Origin: Winogradskyella sp. J14-2
GTDB taxonomy: Bacteria > Bacteroidota > Bacteroidia > Flavobacteriales > Flavobacteriaceae
Direction of reading: 5' to 3'
DNA length: 64,000 bases
Assembly (NCBI RefSeq): GCF_001971725.1
Contig: NZ_CP019388.1
Location: forward strand, 2,994,501 to 3,058,500
A program made the translations under genes and the position numbers. The notes under the pieces were generated by a model. The model searched no databases, had not been told where the DNA came from, and saw nothing but the letters and a program-made list of their open reading frames with translations. Position 1 is the stretch's first letter, and the number at the start of each line of letters is the position of its first letter. Shown in pieces: positions 1 to 9,023 of this stretch.

Positions 1-2352
1 CGTATGGTAAACTCTTACATCGCCAAAAAAGATTTAGACTCCGAGTTTTCGGTTGTTAGAAATGAGTTTGAATCTGGTGAAAACTCACCAACTAGTGTCT
101 TAATGCAAAAAGTAATTAGTTCTGCTTTTTTATGGCACAATTACGGACAATCTACTATTGGCAATAAGTCTGATATTGAGCGTGTACCAATTGAAAACCT
201 AAAAGCATTCTATAAAAAGTATTACCGACCAGATAATGCTGTGTTAATGGTAACAGGTAAATTTGATAAGGATAAAACGCTTGCTTTAATTGAAAAGAAG
301 TTTGGCGGAATAAAAAATCCTGATATTCCTTTAAGAGACGTTCCAACTATAGAACCTCCGCAAGATGGTGAAAAGCGCGTAGAATTAAGTAGAGTGGGAG
401 ATTTGCAGTTGGTATCTGCACTGTATCACACACCAGCAGGTTCGCATGTAGATTATGCACCATTAGCGCTTGTAGAAAATATTCTAACCGATCAACCTTC
501 TGGACGTTTGTACAAAGCGTTGGTAGAGAGTAATAAGGCATCTTCAATATGGAGTTTTTCGCCATTTACCAAGGAACCTGGTTTTATGTACTTTAATGTT
601 GATGTGCCTTCTGATAAGTCTTTAGCTGAGGCTGAGTCTACATTATTAGAGATTTTTGATGGACTACGCGAAAATCCAATTACAGAGGAAGAATTAAAGC
701 GTGCTAAAGCCAACTTAGGTAAGCAAATGGACCAAATGATGCGTAACTCTTCATTTTTAGGAACTTATACAAGTGAATTTATTGGTGCAGGAGACTGGAG
801 GTTAATGTTTATTCATAGAGATCGTGTAGAGGCTGCAACGCTAGAGCAAGTCAACGAAGTGTTAAATAATTATTTTATAAAAACAAATAGAACAGTCGGC
901 AATTTTGTGCCAACAAAACAACCAATGCGTATCGAAATTCCTCACACAGAAGGTCTGGAGGAATTGGTGTCTAGTTATAAAGGTAAGGAGGCCATGAGTG
1001 TCGGTGAGGCTTTTGATGTGTCTTACGCAAACATTCAAGACCGCTTAGAAACGGGTACCATTGGAAAAACTGGTATTGAATACGGCTTTATTAAAAAGGA
1101 TAATAGAGGTGAAACTGTTAATGTCAATTTTACCTTTAGAAATGGTAGTGTTAATGATTTAATGAACAAAGGAAGCGTTGCAAATTATACAGCAAGAATG
1201 CTCAATAAAGGCACAAAAACAAAATCTAGACAAGATATTGAAGATAAGTTAAGTGAACTTAAATCTAGCGTGTATTTCAGTGGTAGCAATGGCAGAACTT
1301 ATGCTTACGTCACTTCCACTAAAGAACATTTAATGGAAACTCTAGATTTAATGACTGAGATGTTAAAATCGCCATCATTTAGTCAAGAGGAATTAGATAA
1401 ACTTAAGACTCAGGATATCGCTAACATTGAACGTAACAAAACCGAACCACAATATTTGGTGCAAAAGCGTTTGGGTGAAATTAATCAGACGTATCCTAAA
1501 GGACATCCGTTGTACAACATGTCTATGGAAGAAGAACTAGCAGCGATCAATGACGTGACGGTTGAAGCAATGCAAGCGTATTATGATGATTTCTACGGAA
1601 TTTCGAACAACGCGACATTAGTAGCTATTGGTAATATTGATGAAGAAGCTCTAAAAGGATATTTTGAAACTGCGTACGCTGATTTTAAATCAGATTTGCC
1701 GTATTCTGAAATTAAAGATCCTTACAGAGCCAATAATCCAGCAAACGAACAAATAAAAACTCCAGACAAAAAGAATGCCTTCACGTTGGGGTTCTTAAAC
1801 TTTGAATGTAGCCAGTATGATGACGATTATGCAGCTTTACAAGTAGCTGGCTCTGTGTTTGGTGGTGGTTTTTTAAACTCTCGTATAGCAACGAGATTAC
1901 GTCAGCAAGATGGTGTAAGCTATGGTGCAGGAGGTGGAGTTAATGTAGATAGCGATAAAGATGATAAAAATTCTGGAATGTACATTTATGCGATTTATGC
2001 GCCAGAGAACGAAGCTAAAGTTCAAAAAGGATTTGAAGAAGAAATAGCGCGCTTTATTAAAGACGGAATTACGCAACAAGAGCTCGACGATGCGGTTGCA
2101 GGTTGGGTACAAGCGCAAAGTGTCTCTAGAGCAAAAGATAATGAATTAGCAAGTACAATTAATAACAACTTGTACTATGAAAGAGATATGATGTTTCAGA
2201 AAAACGTTGAGGAAAAGGTAAAAAGTCTAACCGTTGAAGATGTTAATAAGGCGATTAAAACCTATTTTAAAGACATGAAAGACTGGACTGTTGTAAATGG
2301 AGGTGATTTTAAAGAATATGAAATTAAGAAAGATGATAAAGTAGATGATTAA
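1..2352 (+). CDS. M16 family zinc metallopeptidase, 5'-truncated by the window
   Basis: Pitrilysin/processing-peptidase-like protein, expected in the periplasm or envelope. The reading frame is open to base 1, so the apparent ATG at base 4 is probably internal. The visible part starts near the third zinc-ligand helix of the N-terminal M16 domain (LDSEFSVVRNEFESG), and the HxxEH motif must lie upstream of the window. Two M16 halves can be followed: the inactive C-terminal half includes the RLRQQDGVSYGAGGG segment near residues 630-645, which in this family contacts the substrate. About 782 residues are visible, and the full protein is probably above 900. A strong bidirectional terminator follows. 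Family assignment is secure, the substrate is unknown. Confidence 0.9.
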   Translation, partial: RMVNSYIAKKDLDSEFSVVRNEFESGENSPTSVLMQKVISSAFLWHNYGQSTIGNKSDIERVPIENLKAFYKKYYRPDNAVLMVTGKFDKDKTLALIEKKFGGIKNPDIPLRDVPTIEPPQDGEKRVELSRVGDLQLVSALYHTPAGSHVDYAPLALVENILTDQPSGRLYKALVESNKASSIWSFSPFTKEPGFMYFNVDVPSDKSLAEAESTLLEIFDGLRENPITEEELKRAKANLGKQMDQMMRNSSFLGTYTSEFIGAGDWRLMFIHRDRVEAATLEQVNEVLNNYFIKTNRTVGNFVPTKQPMRIEIPHTEGLEELVSSYKGKEAMSVGEAFDVSYANIQDRLETGTIGKTGIEYGFIKKDNRGETVNVNFTFRNGSVNDLMNKGSVANYTARMLNKGTKTKSRQDIEDKLSELKSSVYFSGSNGRTYAYVTSTKEHLMETLDLMTEMLKSPSFSQEELDKLKTQDIANIERNKTEPQYLVQKRLGEINQTYPKGHPLYNMSMEEELAAINDVTVEAMQAYYDDFYGISNNATLVAIGNIDEEALKGYFETAYADFKSDLPYSEIKDPYRANNPANEQIKTPDKKNAFTLGFLNFECSQYDDDYAALQVAGSVFGGGFLNSRIATRLRQQDGVSYGAGGGVNVDSDKDDKNSGMYIYAIYAPENEAKVQKGFEEEIARFIKDGITQQELDDAVAGWVQAQSVSRAKDNELASTINNNLYYERDMMFQKNVEEKVKSLTVEDVNKAIKTYFKDMKDWTVVNGGDFKEYEIKKDDKVDD

Positions 2353-2373
2353 TAAGTATCAATTATAAATATT

Positions 2374-2402
2374 AAAAGCCCTTTGCATAAAGGGCTTTTT
2401 TT
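2374..2402. terminator. Bidirectional intrinsic terminator
   Basis: Perfect 11-bp stem AAAAGCCCTTT / AAAGGGCTTTT with a GCAT loop, A-rich on the left and T-rich on the right. It sits between the converging M16 peptidase and mutB genes and can serve both. Confidence 0.9.
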
Positions 2403-2419
2403 ATTATTAAAATTGAAAA

Positions 2420-4537
2420 TTAATCAATCAAAATTTCCAAAATCTGAATCGCTGCATCACTAATTTTGGTACCTGGTCCGAAGACTGCAACTGCACCAGC
2501 ATCGAATAAATATTGGTAATCTTGTTTTGGGATAACACCACCTACAATGACCATAATATCTTCTCGGCCATAATTTTTAAGTTCCGCAATAACTTGTGGT
2601 ACAAGAGTTTTATGTCCAGCAGCCAATGAAGATACACCTAAAATGTGTACATCATTTTCTACAGCTTGCTTAGCAGCTTCTTTTGGTGTTTGAAATAAAG
2701 GGCCAATATCCACATCAAAACCCACATCGGCATAACCAGTAGCTACAACTTTGGCACCTCTGTCATGACCATCTTGTCCCATTTTTGCAATCATTATTCG
2801 TGGTCTACGACCATCTTGTTCTGCAAATTGATCTGCTAGTTCTCTGGCTTTTTTAAAGCTTTCGTCGTCTTTTATTTCTTTGCTATACACTCCGCTAAAT
2901 GATTTTATTTGTGCTTTGTAACGTCCAAATTCAGCTTCAAGAGCGTCACTAATTTCACCTAAAGTGGCGCGCTTTCTTGCTGCATCTACTGCTAAAGCTA
3001 ATAAATTTTCTTCACCAGATTTTGCAGCAGCTGTTAATTTTGCTAAAGCATCTGTAACTGCTTTGGTATCTCTGGTGCTTTTTATATGATTAAGGCGCTC
3101 TATCTGTTGGTTTCTAACCGTTTGGTTGTCTACTTCTAAAATATGAAGCGGATCTTCTTCTTTCAGTTGGTATTTATTCACACCAACAATAATATCTTGT
3201 CCAGAGTCGATACGTGCTTGCTTACGTGCAGCAGCTTCTTCAATACGTAATTTTGGAATTCCGGCTTCGATGGCTTTTGTCATTCCGCCTAATTCTTCAA
3301 CTTCTTCAATAAGTTTCCAGGCTTTTTCTGCAATCTCGTTGGTTAAACTTTCAACATAAAAACTACCAGCCCAAGGGTCTACAGTTTTGGTAATATGTGT
3401 CTCTTCTTGAAGGTATATTTGTGTATTACGTGCAATACGTGCCGAAAAATCTGTTGGTAAAGCAATTGCTTCATCTAGTGCGTTGGTGTGCAAACTTTGT
3501 GTGCCTCCAAAAGCAGCAGCAGCAGCTTCTATACAAGTTCTCGCAACATTGTTAAAAGGATCTTGCTCAGTTAAACTCCAACCAGACGTTTGACTATGCG
3601 TTCTTAAAGCCAAAGACTTTGGGTTCTTAGGGTTGAATTGCTTTACAAGTTTTGCCCAAAGCATACGTGCAGCACGCATTTTGGCAATCTCCATAAAGTG
3701 ATTCATGCCAATTGCCCAAAAAAAGGATAAACGCGGAGCAAACGTGTCGATATCCATACCTGCACCTAAGCCTTTTCTTATGTATTCTAAACCATCTGCT
3801 AAAGTATACGCTAACTCAATATCGCAGGTTGCTCCAGCTTCTTGCATGTGGTAACCAGAAATACTGATGCTGTTAAAACGCGGCATATTCTGACTAGTGT
3901 ATTCAAAAATATCTGAAATGATTTTCATCGATGGAGTAGGTGGATAAATGTATGTGTTACGCACCATAAACTCTTTTAGAATATCATTTTGAATGGTTCC
4001 TGCCAGTTGTTCTGGTTTTACACCTTGCTCTTCTGCAGCAACGATATAGAATGCCATAATTGGCAGCACAGCACCATTCATGGTCATAGAAACCGACATT
4101 TTATCTAACGGAATTTGATCGAAGAGAATTTTCATGTCTTCAACCGAATCTATGGCAACACCAGCTTTACCAACGTCACCAACAACTCGCTCGTGGTCTG
4201 AGTCGTAACCTCTATGCGTAGCTAAATCAAACGCTACTGAAAGTCCTTTTTGTCCTGCAGCCAAATTTCTTCTGTAGAAGGCGTTACTTTCTTCTGCGGT
4301 AGAAAAACCTGCATACTGTCTGATGGTCCAAGGTCTACGTACATACATGGTAGAGTATGGGCCACGAAGGTTAGGAGCAATACCTGCTACGAAATCTAAA
4401 TGCTCCAAATCTTTTAGATCTTCTTTTGAATAGTTAGATTTAACTTTAATGTCTTCAGCTGTTGTGAAATGGCCTTTGGCTTTTGGCTCTTGGCTCTCGG
4501 TTTTTAGCTTTATATGTTGAAGGTTTTTGCGAGTCAT
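2420..4537 (-). CDS. mutB: Methylmalonyl-CoA mutase, large (catalytic) subunit
   Basis: Interconverts (R)-methylmalonyl-CoA and succinyl-CoA with adenosylcobalamin, the last step of propionate, valine/isoleucine and odd-chain degradation (or its reverse). The N-terminal TIM barrel carries the [17 protein letters not shown] substrate-channel region and [16 protein letters not shown]. The C-terminal B12-binding domain starts near residue 579 with the DxHxxG motif DGHDRG (His591 is the cobalt ligand) and has the VIVGG loop. Length (705) fits the family. Its partner subunit lies just upstream (50-bp gap) in one operon with udk and ftsB. The first 35 or so residues are a low-complexity extension, partly encoded by a heptamer tandem repeat (4475-4509), and are probably a dispensable linker. 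Confidence 0.97.
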   Translation of the reverse strand: MTRKNLQHIKLKTESQEPKAKGHFTTAEDIKVKSNYSKEDLKDLEHLDFVAGIAPNLRGPYSTMYVRRPWTIRQYAGFSTAEESNAFYRRNLAAGQKGLSVAFDLATHRGYDSDHERVVGDVGKAGVAIDSVEDMKILFDQIPLDKMSVSMTMNGAVLPIMAFYIVAAEEQGVKPEQLAGTIQNDILKEFMVRNTYIYPPTPSMKIISDIFEYTSQNMPRFNSISISGYHMQEAGATCDIELAYTLADGLEYIRKGLGAGMDIDTFAPRLSFFWAIGMNHFMEIAKMRAARMLWAKLVKQFNPKNPKSLALRTHSQTSGWSLTEQDPFNNVARTCIEAAAAAFGGTQSLHTNALDEAIALPTDFSARIARNTQIYLQEETHITKTVDPWAGSFYVESLTNEIAEKAWKLIEEVEELGGMTKAIEAGIPKLRIEEAAARKQARIDSGQDIIVGVNKYQLKEEDPLHILEVDNQTVRNQQIERLNHIKSTRDTKAVTDALAKLTAAAKSGEENLLALAVDAARKRATLGEISDALEAEFGRYKAQIKSFSGVYSKEIKDDESFKKARELADQFAEQDGRRPRIMIAKMGQDGHDRGAKVVATGYADVGFDVDIGPLFQTPKEAAKQAVENDVHILGVSSLAAGHKTLVPQVIAELKNYGREDIMVIVGGVIPKQDYQYLFDAGAVAVFGPGTKISDAAIQILEILID
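4475..4509. repeat. Heptamer tandem repeat inside the mutB N-terminal coding region
   Basis: Five consecutive 7-bp units on the plus strand: TTTGGCT, TTTGGCT, CTTGGCT, CTCGGTT, TTTAGCT. They encode the Lys/Glu/Pro-rich linker ([10 protein letters not shown]) of MutB on the minus strand. Seven is not a multiple of three, so gain or loss of one unit would shift the frame. Confidence 0.75.
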
Positions 4538-4587
4538 CTTAAGTTGATTTTATTTGAGTATCGTTTGAAATCTTAATCTTTCAATTC

Positions 4588-5958
4588 TTACTCAGCTTTT
4601 AATCGTTTTAATTCTAAGGTTTCAGACAATCTTTTTTCAATTATTGGTTCGATGAGAGTTTTTCGTTTTTCAATCTTTAAAAAAGGACTTACTTCTAAAT
4701 CATTTTTCATTTTATCAGCAGGATTTGGATGCTTATTTGTTCCTAAAAGGATTAGTTTTTCTGCATCAAAATCGGCTTGCTCTTTGTCAGCACTTTCTTT
4801 TATTTTTCGTTGGATTGTGCCTTCTTTTAATTGACTTAAGAATCCTCCGTTAGCTTCAATATCTTTAAAAAGAGCTAAAGCTTTTTCTGCTAATTGTTCG
4901 GTTAAACTTTCAATGTAGTAAGCGCCATCAGCAGGATTATTAACCTTATCGAAATAACTTTCATTTTTAAGTACTAAAAGTTGGTTACGCCCTATGCGAT
5001 CACCGAATTCATTTGGATGGTGATACAAACTATCGTATGGTAAATTGGCAACAACATTAGCGCCACCTAATACAGCACTCATACACTCTGTAGTGGTGCG
5101 AAGCATGTTTACATTGTAATCGTAAATGGTTTTGTTGCGTTTGCTTGGTGTTGTAATAATTTTGCAGTTGGTGTTAAAACCATATTCTGTAGCAAGTGTA
5201 GCCCATAATTGTCTAAGTGCTCTTAGTTTGGCAATCTCAAAGAAGTAATTTGAGCCAACGGCTGTGTTAAAGGTTACTTCTATTGATGCTTTTATTTCAT
5301 CTGATAGATTATTTAAATGATTGAGATATTCATTGGCGTGTGCTAAACTATAAGCCAATTGCTGTACAATGTTAGCACCAGCATTTTGGTAAAGACTTGC
5401 ATCTATTGAAAATTGATAAGATGATTTTACAATAGCATCAAATTTTTTGTGATCGTCTTTTAAGTTTTTATACCAATTACCTGTTTTCGCCAAATGACCG
5501 ATTATGTCCGTATCAAAATGTAATCTTAAGCCAGTAGATGATACAGCGGCATTTTGTTCTATAAATTTTGAAGAAAGACACGGCATTTTAAAACGTATGC
5601 TTGTTTCTTCCAAATCTATTTGATTAAGAAGTTCTTCAAGATTAAGCGCTTCATTTTTAATAACAAATGTTATATGTTCAGCGCCTCTGGAAATAGCATC
5701 TGTAGCTTTTATATTAGCTTCTTTAGCATCTTCTACCTCAATAACTTGTGAGATTTTCCATTGCGTGGCTTTACTCGCTGAGGTTTCTGGTAAATTTTCA
5801 AATTCATCAGAATGGTAAAACGGTTTAACGTCTATGCCTTCATTGGTATGCCAAATTAAGGTGTCGTTATAATCTGCGCCTTTAAGGTCTACTTGTATTT
5901 TTTGTTTCCAGGCTTTTGAGGAAACAGCTTCAAAATCTTTAAATAAGGATTTACTCAT
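4588..5958 (-). CDS. mutA: Methylmalonyl-CoA mutase, small subunit
   Basis: Structural partner of MutB. It has the mutase barrel fold but no DxHxxG B12-binding motif and is about 250 residues shorter (456), as expected for the non-catalytic subunit of the heterodimeric enzyme. The barrel region contains MLRTTTECMSAVLGGANVVA and NPADGAYYIESLTEQLAEKA, which match the large subunit at equivalent positions. The start overlaps the end of the FtsB-like gene by 8 bp, so translation is probably coupled. No cobalamin riboswitch was recognised upstream. Confidence 0.93.
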   Translation of the reverse strand: MSKSLFKDFEAVSSKAWKQKIQVDLKGADYNDTLIWHTNEGIDVKPFYHSDEFENLPETSASKATQWKISQVIEVEDAKEANIKATDAISRGAEHITFVIKNEALNLEELLNQIDLEETSIRFKMPCLSSKFIEQNAAVSSTGLRLHFDTDIIGHLAKTGNWYKNLKDDHKKFDAIVKSSYQFSIDASLYQNAGANIVQQLAYSLAHANEYLNHLNNLSDEIKASIEVTFNTAVGSNYFFEIAKLRALRQLWATLATEYGFNTNCKIITTPSKRNKTIYDYNVNMLRTTTECMSAVLGGANVVANLPYDSLYHHPNEFGDRIGRNQLLVLKNESYFDKVNNPADGAYYIESLTEQLAEKALALFKDIEANGGFLSQLKEGTIQRKIKESADKEQADFDAEKLILLGTNKHPNPADKMKNDLEVSPFLKIEKRKTLIEPIIEKRLSETLELKRLKAE

Positions 5959-6277
5959 CGTTATCTTGTTTAGCTATACTGTCTTGGTACTCTATAATGA
6001 AAATGTCTTCATTATCTTTTTTCATATAGTAATTTTCGCGTGCAGCGCGTTCAATTCCTTCTTCGGTACTTAGTTCTTTAATAGCTTTATTGTCTTTTGC
6101 AATTTCGTTTTTATAGTGCTCTTTTTGATACTCTAGTTCTTCAATTTCGGAATTTAACTCATGGTGAAAAAACCATGAGTGCGCATCTATAAACAACATC
6201 CAAACAATAAATACCATTAATACGAGTATGTAAATGTTTTTAAATGGTTTTAGATATTTACTATTTAGAAATTTCAT
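5951..6277 (-). CDS. FtsB/DivIC-type septum formation initiator protein
   Basis: Small bitopic division protein of 108 residues. A short basic cytoplasmic N-terminus is followed by one membrane helix (about residues 13-33), a periplasmic coiled coil (LNSEIEELEYQKEHYKNEI) and the conserved end RAARENYYMKKDNEDIF, which resembles the FtsB/DivIC C-terminal contact region. By family knowledge it acts with FtsL and FtsQ in the divisome. It lies between udk and mutA, sharing one base with udk and overlapping mutA by 8 bp. This order is common in Flavobacteriia and does not by itself link division to propionate metabolism. Confidence 0.9.
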   Translation of the reverse strand: MKFLNSKYLKPFKNIYILVLMVFIVWMLFIDAHSWFFHHELNSEIEELEYQKEHYKNEIAKDNKAIKELSTEEGIERAARENYYMKKDNEDIFIIEYQDSIAKQDNDE

Positions 6278-6882
6278 TATAGTCTTTCGTTTATAATCGT
6301 TTTAACGATATCTACAGCAACTGTGTTGTATTTGTTGTTTGGTATTATAATATCTGCATACTCTTTCATGGGTTCAATAAACTGCTGATGCATTGGTTTT
6401 AAAGTGTTCTGATATCGATTTAACACTTCATCAATATCGCGTCCACGCTCTGTTATATCTCTTTTTAAACGACGTATTAATCGTTCGTCAGAGTCTGCAT
6501 GTACAAATATTTTAATGTCAAACAATTCTCTTATTTCAGGATGAGACAGAATTAGGATTCCTTCAACAATCATTACCTTTCTTGGCTGTGTCACAATAAT
6601 ATCTCCTGTTCGATTGTGCTTAACGAATGAGTATACAGGTTGGTTTACGGATTTACCTTGTTTAAGCTCTTTAAGGTGTTTTTCTAGTAGTTCAAAATCA
6701 ATGGAACGCGGATGATCAAAATTGATTTTTACACGTTCTTCGAAACTTAAATGCGATGTGTCTTTATAATAAGAATCTTGCGAAATGACGCCTACTTCAC
6801 CTTCTGGGAGTTCTTTTAGAATTGTATTAACAACCGTGGTTTTTCCACATCCTGTTCCTCCACCAATTCCGATTATAAGCAT
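6277..6882 (-). CDS. udk: Uridine kinase
   Basis: Phosphorylates uridine and cytidine to UMP/CMP in pyrimidine salvage, in the cytoplasm. The P-loop GTGCGKTT lies at residues 9-16. ISQDSYYKD, INFDHPRSIDFELL and PVYSFVKHNRTG form the nucleoside-binding core, and RDITERGRDIDEVLNRY is the typical lid region. Length (201) is normal. It is the first gene of the udk-ftsB-mutA-mutB operon, with a candidate promoter just upstream (-7 box at 6910-6917). Confidence 0.96.
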   Translation of the reverse strand: MLIIGIGGGTGCGKTTVVNTILKELPEGEVGVISQDSYYKDTSHLSFEERVKINFDHPRSIDFELLEKHLKELKQGKSVNQPVYSFVKHNRTGDIIVTQPRKVMIVEGILILSHPEIRELFDIKIFVHADSDERLIRRLKRDITERGRDIDEVLNRYQNTLKPMHQQFIEPMKEYADIIIPNNKYNTVAVDIVKTIINERL

Positions 6883-6909
6883 TGTAGATTTTAGATTTAG
6901 TTAGTTATG

Positions 6910-6939
6910 CAAAGTTAGCTAAATAAGGCTACTATTTAA
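6910..6939 (-). promoter_or_regulatory. Candidate Bacteroidota promoter for the udk operon
   Basis: On the minus strand the -7 box TAACTTTG (6910-6917) matches TAnnTTTG exactly. Nineteen bases upstream is TTA (6937-6939), one mismatch from the TTG -33 element. The predicted start lies about 20 bp before the udk ATG. Confidence 0.45.
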
Positions 6940-7384
6940 TGACTTTTGTCACATCTTCTGCGGTAATGATTTTACCATAATTATTTCCCCAGCTATTGTT
7001 TATGTAATTCATAACGTCCGCAACTTCTTCATTGCTTAAGCCTAAAGGTGCCATTACGCTGTTGTAGGTAATACCATTTACAACAATTTTACCAGACATA
7101 CCTTTTTTTATCCCTTTTATACTTGCTTCTTGGTTTTCTTTTAGATAGTCTGATTGTGCCAATGGCGGAAAAGCTTTAGGTGCACCTTCACCGTTACTCA
7201 TATGGCAAGTTATGCACAAATCGTTATAAACTAATTTGCCGCGCTCATAACTGTCTTTTATTTGTGGGTCTAAGGTTATGTTTTCTTTGTTTATTGAATA
7301 ATCTGCATGATTTTTTTTCTTGTTATCAGAATTACAAGAAGTAACCAACAGTGCTAAAATCAACCTTGGTAAATATTTTATCAT
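6932..7384 (-). CDS. Lipoprotein monohaem cytochrome c
   Basis: Periplasm-facing class I cytochrome c. The lipobox LVTSC gives a lipidated Cys17. The haem site is CITCH (Cys57, Cys60, His61), and Met111 in SVMAPLG is the likely sixth ligand. The pattern GRGKLVYNDLC...ANGEGAPKAFPPLA is typical of cytochromes paired with dehydrogenases. Its ATG overlaps the stop codon of the upstream PQQ-type dehydrogenase by 4 bp (7381-7384), so the two are probably translated together and form an electron donor/acceptor pair. Assignment as cytochrome c is secure, the partner role is inferred from context. Confidence 0.92.
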   Translation of the reverse strand: MIKYLPRLILALLVTSCNSDNKKKNHADYSINKENITLDPQIKDSYERGKLVYNDLCITCHMSNGEGAPKAFPPLAQSDYLKENQEASIKGIKKGMSGKIVVNGITYNSVMAPLGLSNEEVADVMNYINNSWGNNYGKIITAEDVTKVIK

Positions 7385-8484
7385 TTTCTCAATAACTTTA
7401 CAATTCCTAAATTTTCTACTCCAACATAAATATAACCGTCTGGTCCTTGTTCTACAGATCTAACTCTCCCTATACCATCTAATAAACGTTCTTCTTTAAT
7501 GACTTTACCATCTTTTAAAGTACACATGTCTAAATACTGAAATTTTAATGAACCTACCAGTAAATTCTCGTTCCAATCACCATATTTGTCGCTATTAATA
7601 AAAGCCATGCCGCTTGGTGCTATTGAAGGATCCCAATAGTGAAGTGGTTGTTCCATGCCTTCTTTCTCGGTAATGTCTGTAAATTTTGTGCCACTGTAAT
7701 TGACGCCATAACTAATTACTGCCCAACCGTAGTTTTTCCCGGCTTTTACAATATTTATTTCGTCACCGCCTTTTGGGCCGTGCTCGTGTGTCCATATTTC
7801 GCCTGTTTTGGGATGTATGGTCATACCTTGTGGGTTTCTGTGTCCAAATGAATAGATGGCTTTTTTAGCATTAGAATCCTCGTAAAATGGATTGCTATTT
7901 GGGATACTACCGTCAGCATTAATACGATAAATTTTACCACAGTCTCTAGTTATGTCTTGTGGATTTTCGTCTCGGTTTCCTCTGTCACCAATAGAGAAAT
8001 ATAGATAACCATCCTTATCAAACTGAAGTCTTGAGCCAAAATGCTGCCCTCTTCTAGAATTAGGTTCAGCCTTGTATAGTACTTTCCAATCGGTAAGTGT
8101 TTGATTGTTGAATCTTGCAGATGCTATTGTTGTATTGCCACCATCACCTTCACCATTAGAAGAAGCATAAGAAAAATAAACTAGGCTATTATTATTATTA
8201 TAATCAGGGTGAAGCGTCACATCCATTAAACCTCCTTGTCCTCGTACATAAATTTCAGGTAACCCAGAAATTTCAGTTTTCTTTCCGTCTTTAAAATGAA
8301 TTAATTGTCCAGCCTTTTCAGTAATAAGCATAGATCCATCAGGTAAAAACGTAAAACCCCAAGGGATGTTTAAATCAGAAACAACAACTTCGTGAGTGTT
8401 CTTGGTATTGGTTGGGTTTTTATCTTGTGCGCAGGTGAGTATGCTTATTAGAATTAAACCTATTATTGGAAATCTTAATTTCAT
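7381..8484 (-). CDS. PQQ-dependent sugar dehydrogenase (Asd/YliI type) lipoprotein
   Basis: Six-bladed beta-propeller of the glucose/sorbosone dehydrogenase family, which oxidises aldoses with PQQ in the periplasm. A lipobox (LISILTC, Cys18) predicts lipidation. Family hallmarks are GQGGLMDVTLHPDY, GQHFGSRLQFDKDGYLYFSIGDRG and the PQQ-site stretch RNPQGMTIHP...HEHGPKGGDEIN. Length (367) is normal. It is followed with a 4-bp overlap by a cytochrome c, the expected electron acceptor. No PQQ biosynthesis gene is in the window, so the cofactor may come from elsewhere in the genome or from outside. The exact sugar cannot be told. Confidence 0.92.
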   Translation of the reverse strand: MKLRFPIIGLILISILTCAQDKNPTNTKNTHEVVVSDLNIPWGFTFLPDGSMLITEKAGQLIHFKDGKKTEISGLPEIYVRGQGGLMDVTLHPDYNNNNSLVYFSYASSNGEGDGGNTTIASARFNNQTLTDWKVLYKAEPNSRRGQHFGSRLQFDKDGYLYFSIGDRGNRDENPQDITRDCGKIYRINADGSIPNSNPFYEDSNAKKAIYSFGHRNPQGMTIHPKTGEIWTHEHGPKGGDEINIVKAGKNYGWAVISYGVNYSGTKFTDITEKEGMEQPLHYWDPSIAPSGMAFINSDKYGDWNENLLVGSLKFQYLDMCTLKDGKVIKEERLLDGIGRVRSVEQGPDGYIYVGVENLGIVKLLRK

Positions 8485-8531
8485 AATTCAAAAGATATGT
8501 AATATCAATTTTTAAAGTTAGAAAAATGTTG

Positions 8532-8561
8532 TTGGATAATAAAGAATAAAGGCTATATTTG
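8532..8561 (+). promoter_or_regulatory. Promoter of tRNA-Pro
   Basis: TTG (8532-8534), exactly 19 bases, then TATATTTG (8554-8561). This is a full match to the Bacteroidota primary sigma consensus TTG-N19-TAnnTTTG. It lies 26 bp before the mature tRNA 5' end. Confidence 0.8.
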
Positions 8562-8587
8562 CAGTCCTAAAATTGATAGCCAATACT

Positions 8588-8662
8588 CGGGGTGTAGCGT
8601 AGCCCGGTTATCGCGCCGCGTTTGGGACGCGGAGGTCGCAGGTTCGAATCCTGCCACCCCGA
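8588..8662 (+). tRNA. tRNA-Pro (anticodon TGG)
   Basis: Cloverleaf with acceptor stem CGGGGTG/CACCCCG and discriminator A. The anticodon stem is CCGCG/CGCGG around loop TTTGGGA, with anticodon TGG at 8623-8625. The T arm contains GGTTCGAATCC. The 3' CCA is not encoded. A consensus promoter precedes it and a strong terminator follows at 8671. Confidence 0.97.
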
Positions 8663-8670
8663 CTTTTATA

Positions 8671-8700
8671 GAAAAAGCTCAGCAACTGCTGAGCTTTTTC
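8671..8700. terminator. Intrinsic terminator of tRNA-Pro, probably bidirectional
   Basis: Perfect 13-bp inverted repeat GAAAAAGCTCAGC / GCTGAGCTTTTTC with loop AACT. It ends 21 bp before the stop codon of the convergent small membrane-protein gene, so it can terminate both. Confidence 0.9.
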
Positions 8701-8720
8701 TTGTATTAAAAGGTTATCAA

Positions 8721-8864
8721 TTATAAAATAGTTCCTGAAATAATAACTATACCAATTAAAACAATGAGCACAATACCAATTAATCTTGCACTAATAATTG
8801 TTTTTTTATCTTTTTGGAAAAGATAGTCTTTTCTTTCTTCATCCTCTTCTTTTATAAACTTCAT
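8721..8864 (-). CDS. Small single-pass membrane protein (47 residues)
   Basis: ATG at 8864 and TAA at 8721 give a 47-residue product. The first 21 residues are highly charged (MKFIKEEDEERKDYLFQKDKK), followed by one hydrophobic helix from about residue 23 to the C-terminus (RLIGIVLIVLIGIVIISG). The tidy split between a charged cytosolic head and a C-terminal membrane tail, and the shared terminator with tRNA-Pro, argue for a real gene. No family is recognised. It could be a tail-anchored regulator or a membrane-complex accessory. Confidence 0.6.
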   Translation of the reverse strand: MKFIKEEDEERKDYLFQKDKKTIISARLIGIVLIVLIGIVIISGTIL

Positions 8865-9023
8865 TTCTAATATTTTATGGGTTCATTAAAAGATATAGGT
8901 TTTAAGGAATTTTCGCAAGTTAAAAAAGGTTAAACCTTTATGCTTTTAAGCTTTAAATGGTTCGTTTTTAATAAGATTTTGTTAAAGAATATACAAAAAG
9001 GCAGATTTAACACTTGTGTAAGT

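Noticed and set aside
4538..6276. Cobalamin riboswitch near the mutase genes
   Set aside because: No B12-box-like conserved segment or long leader; the genes overlap within the operon.
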